Origin: Microglena sp. YARC
Lineage: Eukaryota > Chlorophyta > Chlorophyceae > Chlamydomonadales > Chlamydomonadaceae
NCBI GenBank assembly: GCA_022414725.1
Contig: CM039462.1
Coordinates: forward strand, 77,760,613 to 77,824,612
DNA length: 64,000 nt
Direction of reading: 5' to 3'
The notes below the pieces were generated by a model. That model ran no database searches. It worked only from the letters and a program-made list of their open reading frames with translations, and had not been told where the DNA came from. Below, piece after piece: positions 1-10,335 of this stretch; position 1 is the stretch's first letter; the number at the start of each line of letters is the position of its first letter. Made by a program: the position numbers and the translations under genes.

Positions 1-1
1 C

Positions 2-190
2 AAGTTTGCATCAACCAAAATATTGGTAGATCTTCATGATGAAGTCAGTTCTTCTCTCGACTTGAAGAAGTTTGAGAGGCTGTATATACATGCAACACAG
101 GATGAGCATGACTCTCTTGTTATAGATTTCACAGGAGACAAACTAAATAGGTTCAAGAAAAACTTTGATATTGTTCTGAACCTGCAATAA
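2..190 (+). CDS. C-terminal end of a viral-type protein (partial)
   Basis: The reading frame is open from base 2 to a TAA at 188-190, giving 62 residues, and its start lies outside the window. The peptide is rich in Lys, Asp and Phe, ends in FDIVLNLQ, and shows no motif I recognise. It is AT-rich, lies on the same strand as the next three genes and is separated from the next ATG by only 33 AT-rich bases, so I place it in the same compact viral cluster. No function is assigned. Confidence 0.5.
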   Translation, partial: KFASTKILVDLHDEVSSSLDLKKFERLYIHATQDEHDSLVIDFTGDKLNRFKKNFDIVLNLQ

Positions 191-223
191 AACATTTTAT
201 TTTTTCTAACTGATTGTTAAAGA

Positions 224-487
224 ATGGCCTCTTTGACACAAGAATACAAGCAAACGAATGAATACAAAAACTTCAGAGCTGCAATTTTAGACATGTCTCC
301 TGGTCTACCTGAATATTTGGTAGATGTAGCTATTTCTGTACATATCAATAAACCATTGTTGTATAGGGACAAGAAAGCTATCAGGAAAGACTTGCTGAAT
401 AAAATTAAACCTGTTTCTGGTACTGAGGTTTTAGATGGCTTGGTTTACAATACAAAATGTTACAGTATAATATATCCCATCTTATAA
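224..487 (+). CDS. Small hypothetical protein of the polinton-like virus cluster (87 aa)
   Basis: An 87-residue protein beginning MASLTQEYKQTNEY, with no transmembrane segment, signal peptide or known motif. Its stop codon is separated from the next gene's ATG by one base, the packing typical of small DNA viruses and unlike the rest of this window. Base composition is AT-rich like its neighbours. The C-terminal third is hydrophobic (ends YSIIYPIL). Function is unknown; position beside the capsid-type gene suggests a late or structural accessory protein, which is inference only. Confidence 0.5.
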   Translation: MASLTQEYKQTNEYKNFRAAILDMSPGLPEYLVDVAISVHINKPLLYRDKKAIRKDLLNKIKPVSGTEVLDGLVYNTKCYSIIYPIL

Positions 488-488
488 A

Positions 489-1316
489 ATGTCTCCACCT
501 GTCTTGAAAACACAATTGTTGTACATATCAAGCACGTTTCGAACAAGTGGAACGCCTGACAATTTCACAACATCATTGCCTGCAGGAGTCCTGCAAAATC
601 CCTATGGAGGGAGGACGAAAGTCACAGTTGCAGATATCATCATCAACAGGTGTTTTTATTCGATTAGAGCAAGTAACAATGACTTTATTGTTAACAACAA
701 TGGTACCAAGACATCAATCAGAATTCCAATTGGGAACTCTACCCTTGATTCTTGGCTGACAGAATTGGGTGTGTTGCTTACGGGATGGACAATAACCCAT
801 AATGAAACAAACGGGCTTTGTATATTCAACCCTCCTGGGCCAGGGTATTCATTCGAATTCAAAGATAAAAGTAGTTATTTGTTTGGGTTTCTGCCTCACG
901 AAACACCTGGTGTTGCTCCCATTGTTAGATCCTTTCCATTGCGTTTAAATCTTGAAAGTTTCCTGACAATCCATCACAATTTACCCAAGGTAACTAACAG
1001 TGCTGTCAACAATTTCAGACAAAACAATATGCAGGAATTTGATGTATTAATCCGTCTACCTGTTAATGTTGAAAATTTTGCCAACATCATTTATCAGAAT
1101 ACAGCAGACGACTTTTCTTTCTATACAAGCGCCTCACATGTGTCAGAATTGAGTTTGAGCATTAAAGATGAACATAAAGACTCTATAGGGCCTTTTCCCT
1201 ACGACTGGAGCATCACTCTCAGAATAGATTATGAATCTGATACTGATCCTATGAATTCTATTTTATCAATTTTGAAATCCATAGACCAGAAATTGCTTTT
1301 ACTTTCCATCAAATAA
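489..1316 (+). CDS. Penton/minor capsid-like protein of a polinton-like virus (275 aa)
   Basis: A 275-residue protein without signal peptide or membrane segment. The N-terminus carries RTSGTPDNFTTSLP, the middle YLFGFLPHET followed by a Leu/Asn-rich SFPLRLNLESFL stretch, and the C-terminus YDWSITLRIDYE. This order (an SGTP-x-NF opening, an LGF-like centre, a W-x-(I/V)TLR beta strand near the end) is the pattern I associate with jelly-roll minor capsid (penton) proteins of polinton-like viruses, adintoviruses and Mavericks; that assignment rests on family memory, not on a search. It is flanked one base upstream and 17 bases downstream by small genes on the same strand. The frame is intact, so the insertion is recent, under selection, or part of a live provirus. 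Residues after about 250 (LSILKSIDQKLLLLSIK) look like a helical tail. Confidence 0.6.
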   Translation: MSPPVLKTQLLYISSTFRTSGTPDNFTTSLPAGVLQNPYGGRTKVTVADIIINRCFYSIRASNNDFIVNNNGTKTSIRIPIGNSTLDSWLTELGVLLTGWTITHNETNGLCIFNPPGPGYSFEFKDKSSYLFGFLPHETPGVAPIVRSFPLRLNLESFLTIHHNLPKVTNSAVNNFRQNNMQEFDVLIRLPVNVENFANIIYQNTADDFSFYTSASHVSELSLSIKDEHKDSIGPFPYDWSITLRIDYESDTDPMNSILSILKSIDQKLLLLSIK

Positions 1317-1333
1317 TATCAAAGAGTATATCA

Positions 1334-1633
1334 ATGGGATTCTTTAATACTCACAAATCTGGCGTTGGTAAGGCTGTAGGCACTTTCGGGAATGTGGTTA
1401 GGAAGGTAGCTGATTTCGGTGGAGGTATAGCTCGGAAGGTGGGACAATTTGCGGGACCAGTGTCCAATGCGGCAGCCTCCATTGCTGACTTGTTGGGACA
1501 GGGAGGGGTAGCGGACGGAATAAGGGGCGTAGGAAGCGCGTTACAGCAGTTCAGTCCAGAAGTTGAAAAAATACTATCCAAAGCTAGTGGGGTAGGTCGT
1601 ATAGCTCAAGGGCTAGCAAAAGTCATCAAGTAG
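1334..1633 (+). CDS. Small glycine/alanine-rich amphipathic virion-type protein (99 aa)
   Basis: A 99-residue basic protein rich in Gly, Ala, Val and Lys, with recurring GxxVRKVADFGGGIARKVGQF-type heptad spacing that would form amphipathic helices. It has no cysteines and no signal peptide. Small Gly-rich amphipathic proteins next to the penton gene are common in adeno-like and polinton-like viruses, where they line the capsid interior or disrupt membranes (adenovirus pVI and pX are the known analogues). That role is inferred from composition and neighbourhood only. It is the last gene of the cluster: GC content rises and coding ends right after its stop. Confidence 0.45.
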   Translation: MGFFNTHKSGVGKAVGTFGNVVRKVADFGGGIARKVGQFAGPVSNAAASIADLLGQGGVADGIRGVGSALQQFSPEVEKILSKASGVGRIAQGLAKVIK

Positions 1634-1965
1634 TGAGTAGCAGCAGCTCCCGTCACGCAGTGATGAGTCGCGGGCTGAACGGGAACCTGGAGACAGTCGG
1701 GTCCTGCCGCGGCTCCTGACTTCCTCTTGACTTCCTCGGCTTCGTCTCACTGCTGAACCCGGCTGAATCGGCAGACGGTTGCAGTTGGTTCCTGTCGGGG
1801 AGAGTAGAAATGTGTAACGAAGTGTAACGAAGTATGCCACAACTGATGAGTCGGACTCGCTGTCCTTTGGGGGTCGTACTAGGCATGCCCCCGAATTTTC
1901 ATTTTTGAGTCGCGCGGAGTCATACATTCGTCATTCATTCGTCATTCTTTCGTCATTCTTTTTCT
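1634..1965. other. Possible terminal region of the viral insertion
   Basis: GC-rich non-coding DNA following the last viral gene. It contains two adjacent GTGTAACGAA-type units near 1811-1832 and about four 11-base units of the type CATTCGTCATT between 1925 and 1961. Short direct repeats at the end of a compact viral cluster are compatible with a terminal inverted repeat, but the opposite end lies outside the window, so no boundary can be fixed. Confidence 0.25.
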
Positions 1966-2215
1966 TTCCCGCTGACACACGCTTTGCGTATGAGACTAAA
2001 AGGCGAATCATGGACAGAAACACCCCGCACAGATGGATGCTTCGCATCCATGAGCCTACGGCTAATCAACAAGCCGCCCACGGTACTACCACGGTATTGC
2101 ACGGGGAAATCTATCGGACATCCCCCGAGATATAATTCGTGCGGAGGGACTATCGGAAAGACCCCTACTGGTTTTTGGGGGTAAAATGAAGTTATCGAAA
2201 AAGACCCGAAGACCG

Positions 2216-2350
2216 GCATGCTCCAAAGGTAGGTTGCATGGGCATGGGAATTCATGGGAATGAGCAAGTGCATGCATGGGCATTCATGGGAATGGGCAAG
2301 TACATGCATGGGCATGGGCATGCAAGGGAATCGGAATGGGAATGGGATGT
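2216..2350 (+). repeat. Degenerate ATGGGCATGGGAA-type minisatellite
   Basis: About 130 bases are built from ATGGGCATGGGAA, ATGGGAATG and GTGCATGC units in irregular order. It has no coding significance. Confidence 0.75.
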
Positions 2351-2489
2351 GCCCTGTTCCAATTATAACCTCTTGAAATAGGTGCCTGGGAATGGTTCAT
2401 GCACCTCCATATGTTACATGCACTGCTTTGTACTGTAGGTACTAATGTACACAGCTCTAGGCATATATATTGGGTATTTATTTTCGGCT

Positions 2490-2660
2490 TTTCTTAGCAG
2501 CTTCTAGGCAGCTCCCTTGGCTGGCGATTCAGCCAAACTGCAAGCAGCCTAGTGCATCTGGAAGATGACGTGATCAAGCACGAGCAGTAGCTTCTAGGCA
2601 GCTCCCATGGCATCTGGTCAGTCCTCTGGCCACTGACCAGATTCTGGTCAGTCTTCTGGC
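2490..2660 (+). repeat. Dispersed repeat containing TTCTAGGCAGCTCCC
   Basis: The 15-mer TTCTAGGCAGCTCCC occurs twice (near 2504 and 2592), followed by AGCCAAAC and TAGTGCATCTG motifs. The same series occurs inverted near 63545-63610. This suggests an old dispersed non-coding element; no termini can be defined. Confidence 0.45.
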
Positions 2661-3059
2661 CAGTCATCCAAGCCTTATCCTTGCCTTGTCTTGCATTATG
2701 GGGCTGCATGCAAGTGCCTTGACTATGTCAAGCCTGGGCCAGGGTGCATTGGAAGTTACCCGGAAGCTGCTCTCGTGCTCTATTGGCACAAGTGATACAC
2801 TTGATGCATTGCAACCGGGTCCTCTACGCCACCCCGCACTTCGCTTTCTGGCCCAACAAATTAGAAAAATAGCCTCAAAACGCTGAAAATCACACTTGTG
2901 GGCTGGGAGCCTGGTGGGAGGGTCATCGGCCACTCATTTGTTTGGCTCGACACTTTGAGAATGTAAATTTGGGACCTAGGCAGACGCACTACCACAGTCT
3001 GGAAGTTTTCTTTGATGGTTGAGGCGGGAGTAGAAAAAAAAGATAGGCCACACCATGCC

Positions 3060-3460
3060 TAAAAAACCTGGGGAGGGCTGACCCCTCCCCCCCCACCCCC
3101 CCACCCCCACCCCCTTCAATAGAAATAACCCCTTTTTGAAAAACTTAGATAAGGCTTCTGGGGTTTTACAGTATGGCGCACATTATGGCATCCTCGGAAT
3201 TCCTACATAAGGATTGTGTGATAGTCAAAAATGAGTTCTGCACCCCCTCTGGGTTGGGTTGGGGGGTGGGGGGGGGGACTGCACCCCCTCCCCCCACACA
3301 CACCCATACTCACTCACCTATTTACCCACCCATACTCACCCATACTACCTACCCATTCACCCACCCATATTATCAACCCAAACCCAGCCATTCACCCACT
3401 CGCACTCTGGGCTGGGCTGGGGGTTGGGGGGGGGTGGGGGGGGTGGGAGATAAATACTTA
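3060..3460 (+). repeat. C-rich, CCCATACTCACC and G-rich low-complexity block
   Basis: Poly-C at 3085-3112, a purine G tract near 3260-3280, irregular ACCCATACTCACC units from 3300 to 3400, then another G tract to 3445. Open frames here are compositional only. Confidence 0.7.
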
Positions 3461-3615
3461 TTGCACTAGGTCCAAAGTGGTGCCAATAGACTACCCTTAC
3501 CAAGGCCTACTGATGGGTGGTCTCAGAATGTCTTTTCGAGGTATGAGTAAAAGGTTAGCAAAAAACAAAATGAGGGCTGACCCCCCCCCTCCCCCCCCCC
3601 CTCCTAAATGAGGTG
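3445..3615 (+). repeat. Dispersed repeat, copy 1 (partner near 46,430)
   Basis: The sequence TTATTGCAC.AGGT.CAAAG, then CCAAT.GACT.CCCTT, a CTCAGAAT motif, TTAGCAAAAAACAAA, a poly-C tract and GGTGCTCAGA recurs in the same order at 46,430-46,580. A G tract precedes both copies. It looks like a non-autonomous element of unknown class. Confidence 0.55.
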
Positions 3616-3619
3616 CTCA

Positions 3620-4790
3620 GAATGACCTGAAAAGCAACTTTAAATATCGCCATGATAAATGCGATTACAGCCCTGTTCACAGAGAAAATCGATCGGCATG
3701 ACTGAAAAAATTGAGGCCTGAACTCCTCCTGGATGAGGGCCTCTTTTAGGTAGATTAGTCCACTTATCCAGTTTTGTAGTACGAGATGAGCCCCAAATGA
3801 GCCTGTAACTGAGCGGTTTTGAAGCGGACGCCGGTTCAAAAACGCGGGGGCATGTCCTTGGTCGTTCTTGAAAAGAAAAAAAAGTGGGTTCAGGGTTTTC
3901 TATTTTTTTTTTGTGTTTTGTGTTTTTGGACGGGCTTTTAGGGGCTCATTTGTTTTACAAAAAACTGAGACCAGAGTCCCAATTCTGGCACCTTTAATAC
4001 CCCCAAACCATACCTAACTTTTTTTCGCCAACATACCGTCTCACCAGAAACAATGGGTGCGTACTGTGTGTACATCCGTACCTTATTAGGTACCGAATTC
4101 ACATTGGTTGTTCAGGGAGTCCACCAAAGTCGGCAACTCGGCATATCCTCATTGCGGGATTGACGGGGTAACTAGGATCTTAAGCGCAGGCCAGCTCCCG
4201 AGCTAAGCTTGGGGACCTGGTTTGGATCATCAAGGACTAAATAGAATGTCAATGTCAGAATGTCTGTGCTATAGGAGTATAGGTATTTAAGTTCATGCAC
4301 GAACATTGAATGGAACATATGAACTTGATGTTGGTAGTACCACCATATAGCCATCAGTCAGAATACTTCTGAACTTTTGGAAAACAACTAGTTAGAAATG
4401 AATGTTCAAGTTAGAGACTTTTAGAGACTTGAAGAGACTATTGAACATATTTTGATACCATCTATCTGATGTAGCTGAGCACTTGCACCATGCTAACTGG
4501 TTGAGAATTATAAACACGAGGCTTGTCCTTCTGCCTTGTAATTGTTAGTTGGGGGTTGAAGCCCTAGTGAGTTGTGTTATAAAACGCCTAATTGGTCGTA
4601 CCATGCTAACCGGTTACGCGTATGCCCGGCCAGGTTACCTACCCTGGGCCGCAGGCCAGCCGCTGGTGGTGACCTACCACCAGCTAGGTCCGTTATATAG
4701 TGGCGGGCCCTCATGCCGCCATCCCTTGTCGCTACTTAGGCAGGGTGATCTTCTTCCCTGCTATCTCATCATTGTAAATATACAGTGCAG
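3620..4790. other. Intergenic, no gene seen
   Basis: No open frame of coding character, no repeat array and no RNA gene is recognisable. An AT-rich stretch with TTTTTTTTGTGTTTTGTG at 3900-3930 is the only notable composition. Confidence 0.5.
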
Positions 4791-4797
4791 GGTAGTC

Positions 4798-5045
4798 CAA
4801 GACGCACGTCCTTGCGTCCCAGGACGCAACATGGGGAGGGCCGTTGCGTCCCAGGACGCAACATTGGCAGGGTCGGTTGCGTCCCGGACGCAGCCTCATA
4901 GATTGGTTGCGTCCGGGACGCAGGTTTTGGAAGTTGGTTGCGTCTCACTTCATTACCTTGCGTTCTCATGCGTCCCAATGCGCCCCAGTGCGTCTGATGC
5001 GTCCGACTCGAGAGTGTCTCAGTGGGTGGTGCAGGACGCAAAGGA
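4798..5045. repeat. Cluster of palindromes GTTGCGTCCCAGGACGCAAC
   Basis: Several units of the near-perfect palindrome GTTGCGTC-(C/CA/G)-GACGCAAC at 4812, 4843, 4878 and 4907, then single GCGTCC/GCGTCT half-sites to 5040. Each whole unit can fold into a 7-8-bp hairpin. Related clusters lie at 39.66-39.91, 48.26-48.50 and 51.36-51.48 kb. Small overlapping open frames here are shadows of the repeat. Confidence 0.75.
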
Positions 5046-5204
5046 CTCTCTCAGCCACATACCGTAATTTGAATGGACTCGATCCTAAAAATCCCCCACA
5101 TGCCCCCAGGCCCTGAGTGGATGAGCGGGGTTCAAACAGCACCCTAGTCTAAAGCATATAATTGGTCGGGCCGGAGGGAGCTGACCTATGCAATAGGAAC
5201 TAAG

Positions 5205-5560
5205 AATTTGGTCGAAATGGTCGGCAATGGTCGAAATTTTCAGAAAAAGCGGTTGGCGAAGAGATTGTTAGTTATATTGCCTGTTAGAACGGTTGAAACA
5301 TTCAGCCGGAGATGGGCGAACTGTCGGTTGGAATGGTTGGAAAGTTAGTTAAGGTTGCTGTGATATGTACTGACCATTTGGGCGAAAAGTCGGTTAATTA
5401 GCGAAATGCGCGAGAAGTCGGTTGGGATGGTCGAAATCACGGAGAATCGGTTGGCGAATGCGACTGTTAGTTATAATGCCTGTTGTAACGGTTGGAATTC
5501 CCCTTAAGCTTGGAGATGGGCAAACAGTCGGTTTGAATGGTCAGGAAGTCAGTTGGATTG
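5205..5560 (+). repeat. Diverged direct duplication, unit about 190 bp
   Basis: Two copies (about 5205-5360 and 5395-5560) share in order GGTCGAAAT, AGAAT/AGAAA.GCGGTTGGCGAA, TGTTAGTTAT..TGCCTGTT, GAGATGGGC and GTCGGTT.GAATGGT. The unit is non-coding. Confidence 0.6.
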
Positions 5561-6345
5561 GGTCCGTCAGGGTGCGAAGGTGATAAAACAATATAACCAA
5601 CACGTGACTGTTGCCGTCGCCATACGAGGAGAGCCAAAGGTATTTCAGCCAAGCAAGACGGAAGCCATTGGCAGAATTGGCATCGTCAAGCAAAACGGGC
5701 TCTGTCGTCGCGTCTAACTGACATTCTGCCTGCCTGCCCCTAGCGCCTATTAGAGTCTACAACCTGCCTTCACTCGGGGAAGTGACAATTTCGCTAAATG
5801 TAGGCGAAAGACACGATTTGCAGCGGAACTACAGATAAATGTAGGCGTACAGTGGACGAAATGTCTCGGCTCACCGCAAACCAGCGATCCCGACAGACAC
5901 CCTGAACTTTTCGTAGACTGAAGCGTGACCAATAACTCCTCGATCGCACGTTAACTACTGAGTTGTAATACGCGAAGGGGTATGCAGCTTTCTGTCGCTC
6001 GAGGGTCTGTTAGCAACCTTTTCGAGGGGTCATTCTTGCGAACCTGCGAAGCTCTGCCAGCGATTCCGAGATAGGGTGAACAATTAGGCAACAAAGTACT
6101 AGCGCGGACTACTTGTTGGCGAATAGCTTTCATTCGGGAAAATGGACACCCGAAGTCACCGATGTGCTTTCGCTGCATGCGTCGAAAATGGCGCTGTTGT
6201 AGGGCGAAACCAGGACGATTTTAATCACTGTGATGAAAGCCTAAGTCACACTGAAATATTAGTGTGACGCGATGACCTGTCAGTGCTCTTACTAATTTTG
6301 ATAGATGTTTTCGCAGGGTTTCCTTTCACCAGCCTTTCACGTACA
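5560..6345. other. Intergenic, no gene seen
   Basis: Unique-looking sequence of mixed composition. Short open frames exist on the minus strand but have neither motifs nor coding texture. Confidence 0.45.
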
Positions 6346-6349
6346 TTTA

Positions 6350-6648
6350 CAGCTTGTTTCCAACCAGTTGGGGGTCCGGTTAAGGATTGTGTTTCGGAGG
6401 GTTTAGACTCGACCTCTAACCGGGCCTTAACTTTCGGGAAGATGGTTGGAAACGTTCCACCAGTTAAGCAGTCTTTTGCACCTGACCAGGTCAGTTCAAA
6501 ATGGGTCAACGTGGCAAATGCGCTCTGCAGCACTCCCTCGCGATTCAGACGCTGATTTCAGCGTTTATTCCACTCCTGGCCGCTGCTGGTTGCCTCAGGA
6601 AGATCAGTCGAAAATTGCGTGGCAGGGACGGTGCCCTGCTGCTGCGAA
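6350..6648 (+). repeat. Dispersed ~300-bp repeat, copy 1 (inverted partner 40,966-41,286)
   Basis: Begins CAGCTTGTTTCCAACCAGTT, continues through GGATTGTGTTTCGGAGGG and AGACGCTGATTTCAGCG and ends near GTGCCCTGCTGCTGCGAA. The same series in the same order is found on the opposite strand at 41,286 down to 40,966. The middle (TTTCGGGAAGATGG versus TTAACTGG) and a 25-base stretch near the end differ between copies. Overlapping open frames exist on both strands, but the conserved part shows no recognised domain. Confidence 0.75.
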
Positions 6649-6820
6649 GGATAGATAACGCCTGGAGGGGCGTGGTGTTAAGGGGACCCTCCCGTACGCC
6701 GCAGCTGGGGAAAGTCACCATGGCAGACATAGTAAGTGTCACCCTCCAGGCGGGAGGGACTCCTTCATGCGACGTGTGGCAAGAATGCTGGTACAGGAGG
6801 CGGTAGATTCTCTGTGCAGC

Positions 6821-7525
6821 TTAGAGATGAGTTTGTCTACGTGTTAGCGACTGATCCCTAAGGTGGAGAGATTGGTAATAGTTGGGATTGGTATGGTACC
6901 AGTGGTACCTATGGTGAAGACTAGGTAGTGTACAAGGAATCCTTGTTGTTGAAGGATACGGTTGGAGCTCCTTATGCTGAACGCTCTTTTCCTGGAATTT
7001 GATTTGGTGGTTAGTGTCTGAGCAGTAGCCAGTTTCAACTAGGTAGGCTTTTCTTGGTTTGGATTCGTCGTCAATGAGGAGGAGATCAGGCCTGTATTTA
7101 TCCCATGTGGCTTGGGGAAGATCAGGGGGTTTGAGGGTGGCTGGGGGTCTTGTGGGAATGTCGGAGGTCGCTTCACAAGTGCCTGCATCCATGTACATGG
7201 GGAGAGCCCCCAGAGCTCCTTTGGCTACTGCCTTTTGGATGAGTTGGACCGCCTTATTATGTCTGTTAATATACATTCCTTTGAAGACAGGGTGGCTGCA
7301 CCCAGCAAGAATATGGCCAGCTCCGTCCTGTGCTATGCGACAAAGAGGGCAGTTATCATCAGAGGGGGGGCTAGTGCTGGTACCATAGGGGCGTTTGTAT
7401 CTGTACGCCAATTTCCTAGTCCATAAGCGTCCCCACCGAGCCTTGTGGATTTGTATTTTTTGCCACCATTTCATGTCGTGCAGCTTCTTCATGCTCGCGA
7501 GCCTGCTCTGGTTCTTCATGATCAC
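6821..7525 (-). pseudogene. C-terminal zinc knuckle and RLE-like domain of the LINE
   Basis: A 234-residue open frame. Near residue 60 is a C-X2-C-X8-H-X4-C knuckle (CPLC..GHILAGC), followed about 80 residues later by RPDLLLID, then LVETGYCSD and a Lys-rich K..EKSVQH segment. The knuckle followed by an RPD..(D/E) arrangement matches the order seen upstream of and within restriction-like endonucleases of R2/R4/Dualen-type retroelements. I recognise the GYCSDT..K..K..QH block as common in algal LINE proteins. The last 45 residues (YHWYHTNPNYYQ onward) look like tail sequence. It is the 3'-terminal coding piece; upstream frames are needed for a full protein. Confidence 0.65.
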
Positions 7526-7529
7526 GAAT

Positions 7530-9281
7530 CCTTGAAGATGCGGTGTCCCTTGTGTCCCTTGTGTATGGCAGGGGAGACATTGGAGATGGTAGTGTCTTTG
7601 TGCTGTGATAGGAGGGTGGCTACGTCTCCAGCGAAGGTTCCTGTGCTGTGGAGGGTCCAGAGGTGGGGAGAGTGTGCCTTGGTGGTATGGTATCTGTGGT
7701 GGAGGAGGTGGAGTTGGGAGAGGGGTATACTGACCGACACATTGGCCTGTTGGTGAGTAGATGTAGGTGTGTCTCCGTTGTTGAGTTGGGGAGGGAGGTG
7801 GTGGTACCTGTCATTCAGTGTACCAGCCTGTATGTGGTATTTGCCGGGGGGGTGGATATCCCAGTCTGGGTGGTGGTCTGCCGTGTTAATGATGAGGTTT
7901 TGCCTGAGTTCGCTATATTACCATTTGGCATCAAACTCTCCTCCCTCCGCCCACTGTCCTTGTTGTTGGAGGTTAGTGAGGTGGAGGTCTTGTTCTGGGT
8001 GGAATGGAGGGGGAGGGGGCTTTGGGGGTAGTTTCAGTGTTGTAGGCATGGAGGAGTTCCTGATATCTGTGGGGCCAACCAGCAGGGTAATTTGTTCCTC
8101 TGTGAGATGGACGGGGGACCAAAGTGACCACAATGGAGGTGGCAGAGGAGTAGGTGTGGGAATGCACGGGGAGGCCAGCAGATATGTAACAAGGGAGATG
8201 GTGGCAGAGAATGGTGCATGGGGCTTTCTGGACCCTCCAATATCTGTGATGGGGGGTTTCTCGAGGTTCGTTAGCCTTCCTCTTTTGGGCTCTGAAGCCC
8301 AGGAGGTGGGTCAGGCTGTGTTGGTTTCCATATAGGAGGTGGAGGAGCTTGGCTGGGGTTGGGGGAGCAAGAAAGGTCTGGGGTAGAGACAGCATGCACC
8401 AGGTCGTCGGGGGAGCTGTTCTTACGGATGGTGTGGTGTTTATAGTAGGAGGTGTCAGTACATTTGTGGGTGTCATTTCTGATGAATTGCATTCTGGCAG
8501 TCCAAGCAATCTTGGGGTCAGTGCTCCAGGCTGAGCATACTTGGTGGGGTGAAGATAGGACTCTCTGGCCCACCACATGTGTGCACTGGAGGCAGGGATC
8601 TCCTCGATATTATGCGTGGGGGGCTGTGTTGTGGTTGGGGTAAGGATGCCGGCACTGGGGGTCAAGGGTCGGGGCAGTATGGGGGCGGATTCCCAGTTGT
8701 TAAGGTGGTGGCTGATAGTATATGTGGAGAACTTGGTAATGTGCCGTTGGGAATGCGTAGGTGTATGGGGAGGGTCCTCGATGCCAAGGGCAGGGGGCTG
8801 TGGCAGGAGTAGGGTTGAGGTGGGCTTCCAGGTGGGGTGGAGAGCACAGGTGTAGGCTGAGTCTTCTGTTGAGGGCAACTTTATGCCGAGTGGAGACTCT
8901 GGTGCCATAAGTGTGGGAGAGGGTATTGAATGGGATGATTGTGGTCCCATCAGGGCTCACAATGTCAGCTAGGGAAGTAATGCCCAAGGGGATGAGGGTT
9001 TTGAGAAGGTTGGGGGGAATGGTGTGTTGGGGTAAGTCCGGGAGGGAGTCTTGAAGGGGGTTGAGTAGGGTTTCATCCTCCATATGATTTGGATGGAGGC
9101 TCTTTTGAGGATGTGCATTTGCCTGGCCAAGGTAAAGTACTGAAGTGTATGGCTGGGCAAGGTAAGAGGATCCATACCCTGGAGCATAGTAGCTTCTTTG
9201 TGGAGGAGGGCTGTAGTGAGCCTGCCTAGTTTCCCGTGTCGTTGAGGGACCTAGTGAGGTGGGCTGCTGTAATTTGAGCAT
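7530..9281 (-). pseudogene. Connecting region of the LINE polyprotein (frameshifted)
   Basis: Two overlapping Pro/Thr/His-rich minus-strand open frames (8,950-7,973 and 9,281-8,700) lie between the RT thumb and the C-terminal knuckle. Segments such as HHLNNWESA and THLLGFRAQKRKA look protein-like, but no domain can be named. The frame changes between segments indicate indels. The plus-strand frames in this interval are shadows. Confidence 0.4.
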
Positions 9282-9290
9282 AGTCCACCA

Positions 9291-9755
9291 TTAGGGAGGG
9301 GATACCCAATCCTGCCTGTCCCAGGGGAGGCAGACACTAGCAGTTGGGAATGAGGGGTGTAGGTCACAGCATTTTTTAGCCAGGGTCCATAAGGCCTTGT
9401 CTAAGATGCCTATATCCGAGTAGCTGTAGGGTGCTACGGTCATAGGGTAGGTGATGGCAGGCTTAATACACGTGGTGATGAGTCTGAGACATTGGAGAGG
9501 GGTGGCGCCTTTTGGTTTGGCAGTGGTGAGGATTTGGTGTCCTTTACTATGTATGAGGGCCAAGGCTTGTTTCATGAGGGGTCTCCAGTTTAGGGTGAGG
9601 CTAACCGGCACCCCTAGATACTTGTATGGTTCATTTGGGGGAAGGTATGTAGCCCATGTGTAGTTAATGCGGATGGTGTTGTGGAGAAGTTTGGTTAGGG
9701 CCTTGTGGTTGGTGGGATCCTTGGGGTGGGAGCCATGCAATATGCCAGTGATCAT
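9291..9755 (-). pseudogene. Reverse transcriptase thumb/C-terminal part of the LINE
   Basis: A 154-residue frame opening MITGILHGSHPK and carrying YKYLGVPVSLTLNWRP, the conserved YLG motif that follows the RT active site in LINEs, then CIKPAITYPMTVAPYS. It overlaps the preceding RT frame by four bases (ATGA), so a single-base loss probably separates two parts of one RT rather than two genes. Confidence 0.75.
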
Positions 9756-10237
9756 GCATTTACCCCGTTAAAGAGGAATCCCAGACCAAGTACTGAATTG
9801 TTGCACTTTAAGGCATTGTACCTTGAGGTTGTCTGCTGTGTTAGTGACCAACTGGTGTCATCAGCATATCCTAGGCTACCTGTTTTCTCTTGGTCAGTAT
9901 TGGATGTTGAGGTTATGCTTGCGTGTATCCTCTGCCCCGGCTTGTAGCCATCTGAGAGAGGTTCGATGAAGATGATGAAGAGTAGGGGGGAGAGGGTGTC
10001 ACCTTGGATGGTGCCTTGTTGATTTGAATTGGTTTGCCTTGAGTGGTTGTTGAGGTAATGTGGGTAGTAGCCCCGTAGTAAATTCCTTTCACTTGTTTCA
10101 ATGACATCTACCGGGATTCCAAGGTCATACATAGTTTGGAGCAGCTTGTCATGGTCCACCATATGTAAAGAGAGATGAAAGTCAAAGTAGGCAGCAAACA
10201 GGTCTCTTTTTGGAGTGGGCCGCATCCTCGATGTCAT
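9752..10237 (-). pseudogene. Reverse transcriptase palm of the LINE (YADD catalytic motif)
   Basis: A 161-residue frame with the RT landmarks in order: FAAYFDFHLSLHMVDHDKLL (motif A region, where D is the expected catalytic aspartate), QQGTIQGDTLSPLLFIIFIE (motif B, QGDxLSPLLF), and LGYADDTSW (motif C, YADD). Order and spacing fit a LINE reverse transcriptase. It ends in FLFNGVNA at a frameshift into the thumb frame. Confidence 0.85.
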
Positions 10238-10335
10238 GTAGGAGGTGGGTGATTGTCTTATGGGTGCTTTCTGTTCTGTCTGAATCCCTCTTGGGAGTCA
10301 CTGAGAGATTGGTATTGGTCCAGAGTATTTGGACA

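Noticed and set aside
1613..1927. 104-residue minus-strand open frame overlapping the end of the viral cluster
   Set aside because: Overlaps the small virion-type gene and GC-rich repeats; Arg/Ser-rich composition is what that base composition gives by chance.
4549..5116. 172- and 90-residue open frames
   Set aside because: They run through the GCGTCC palindrome cluster and have no motif.
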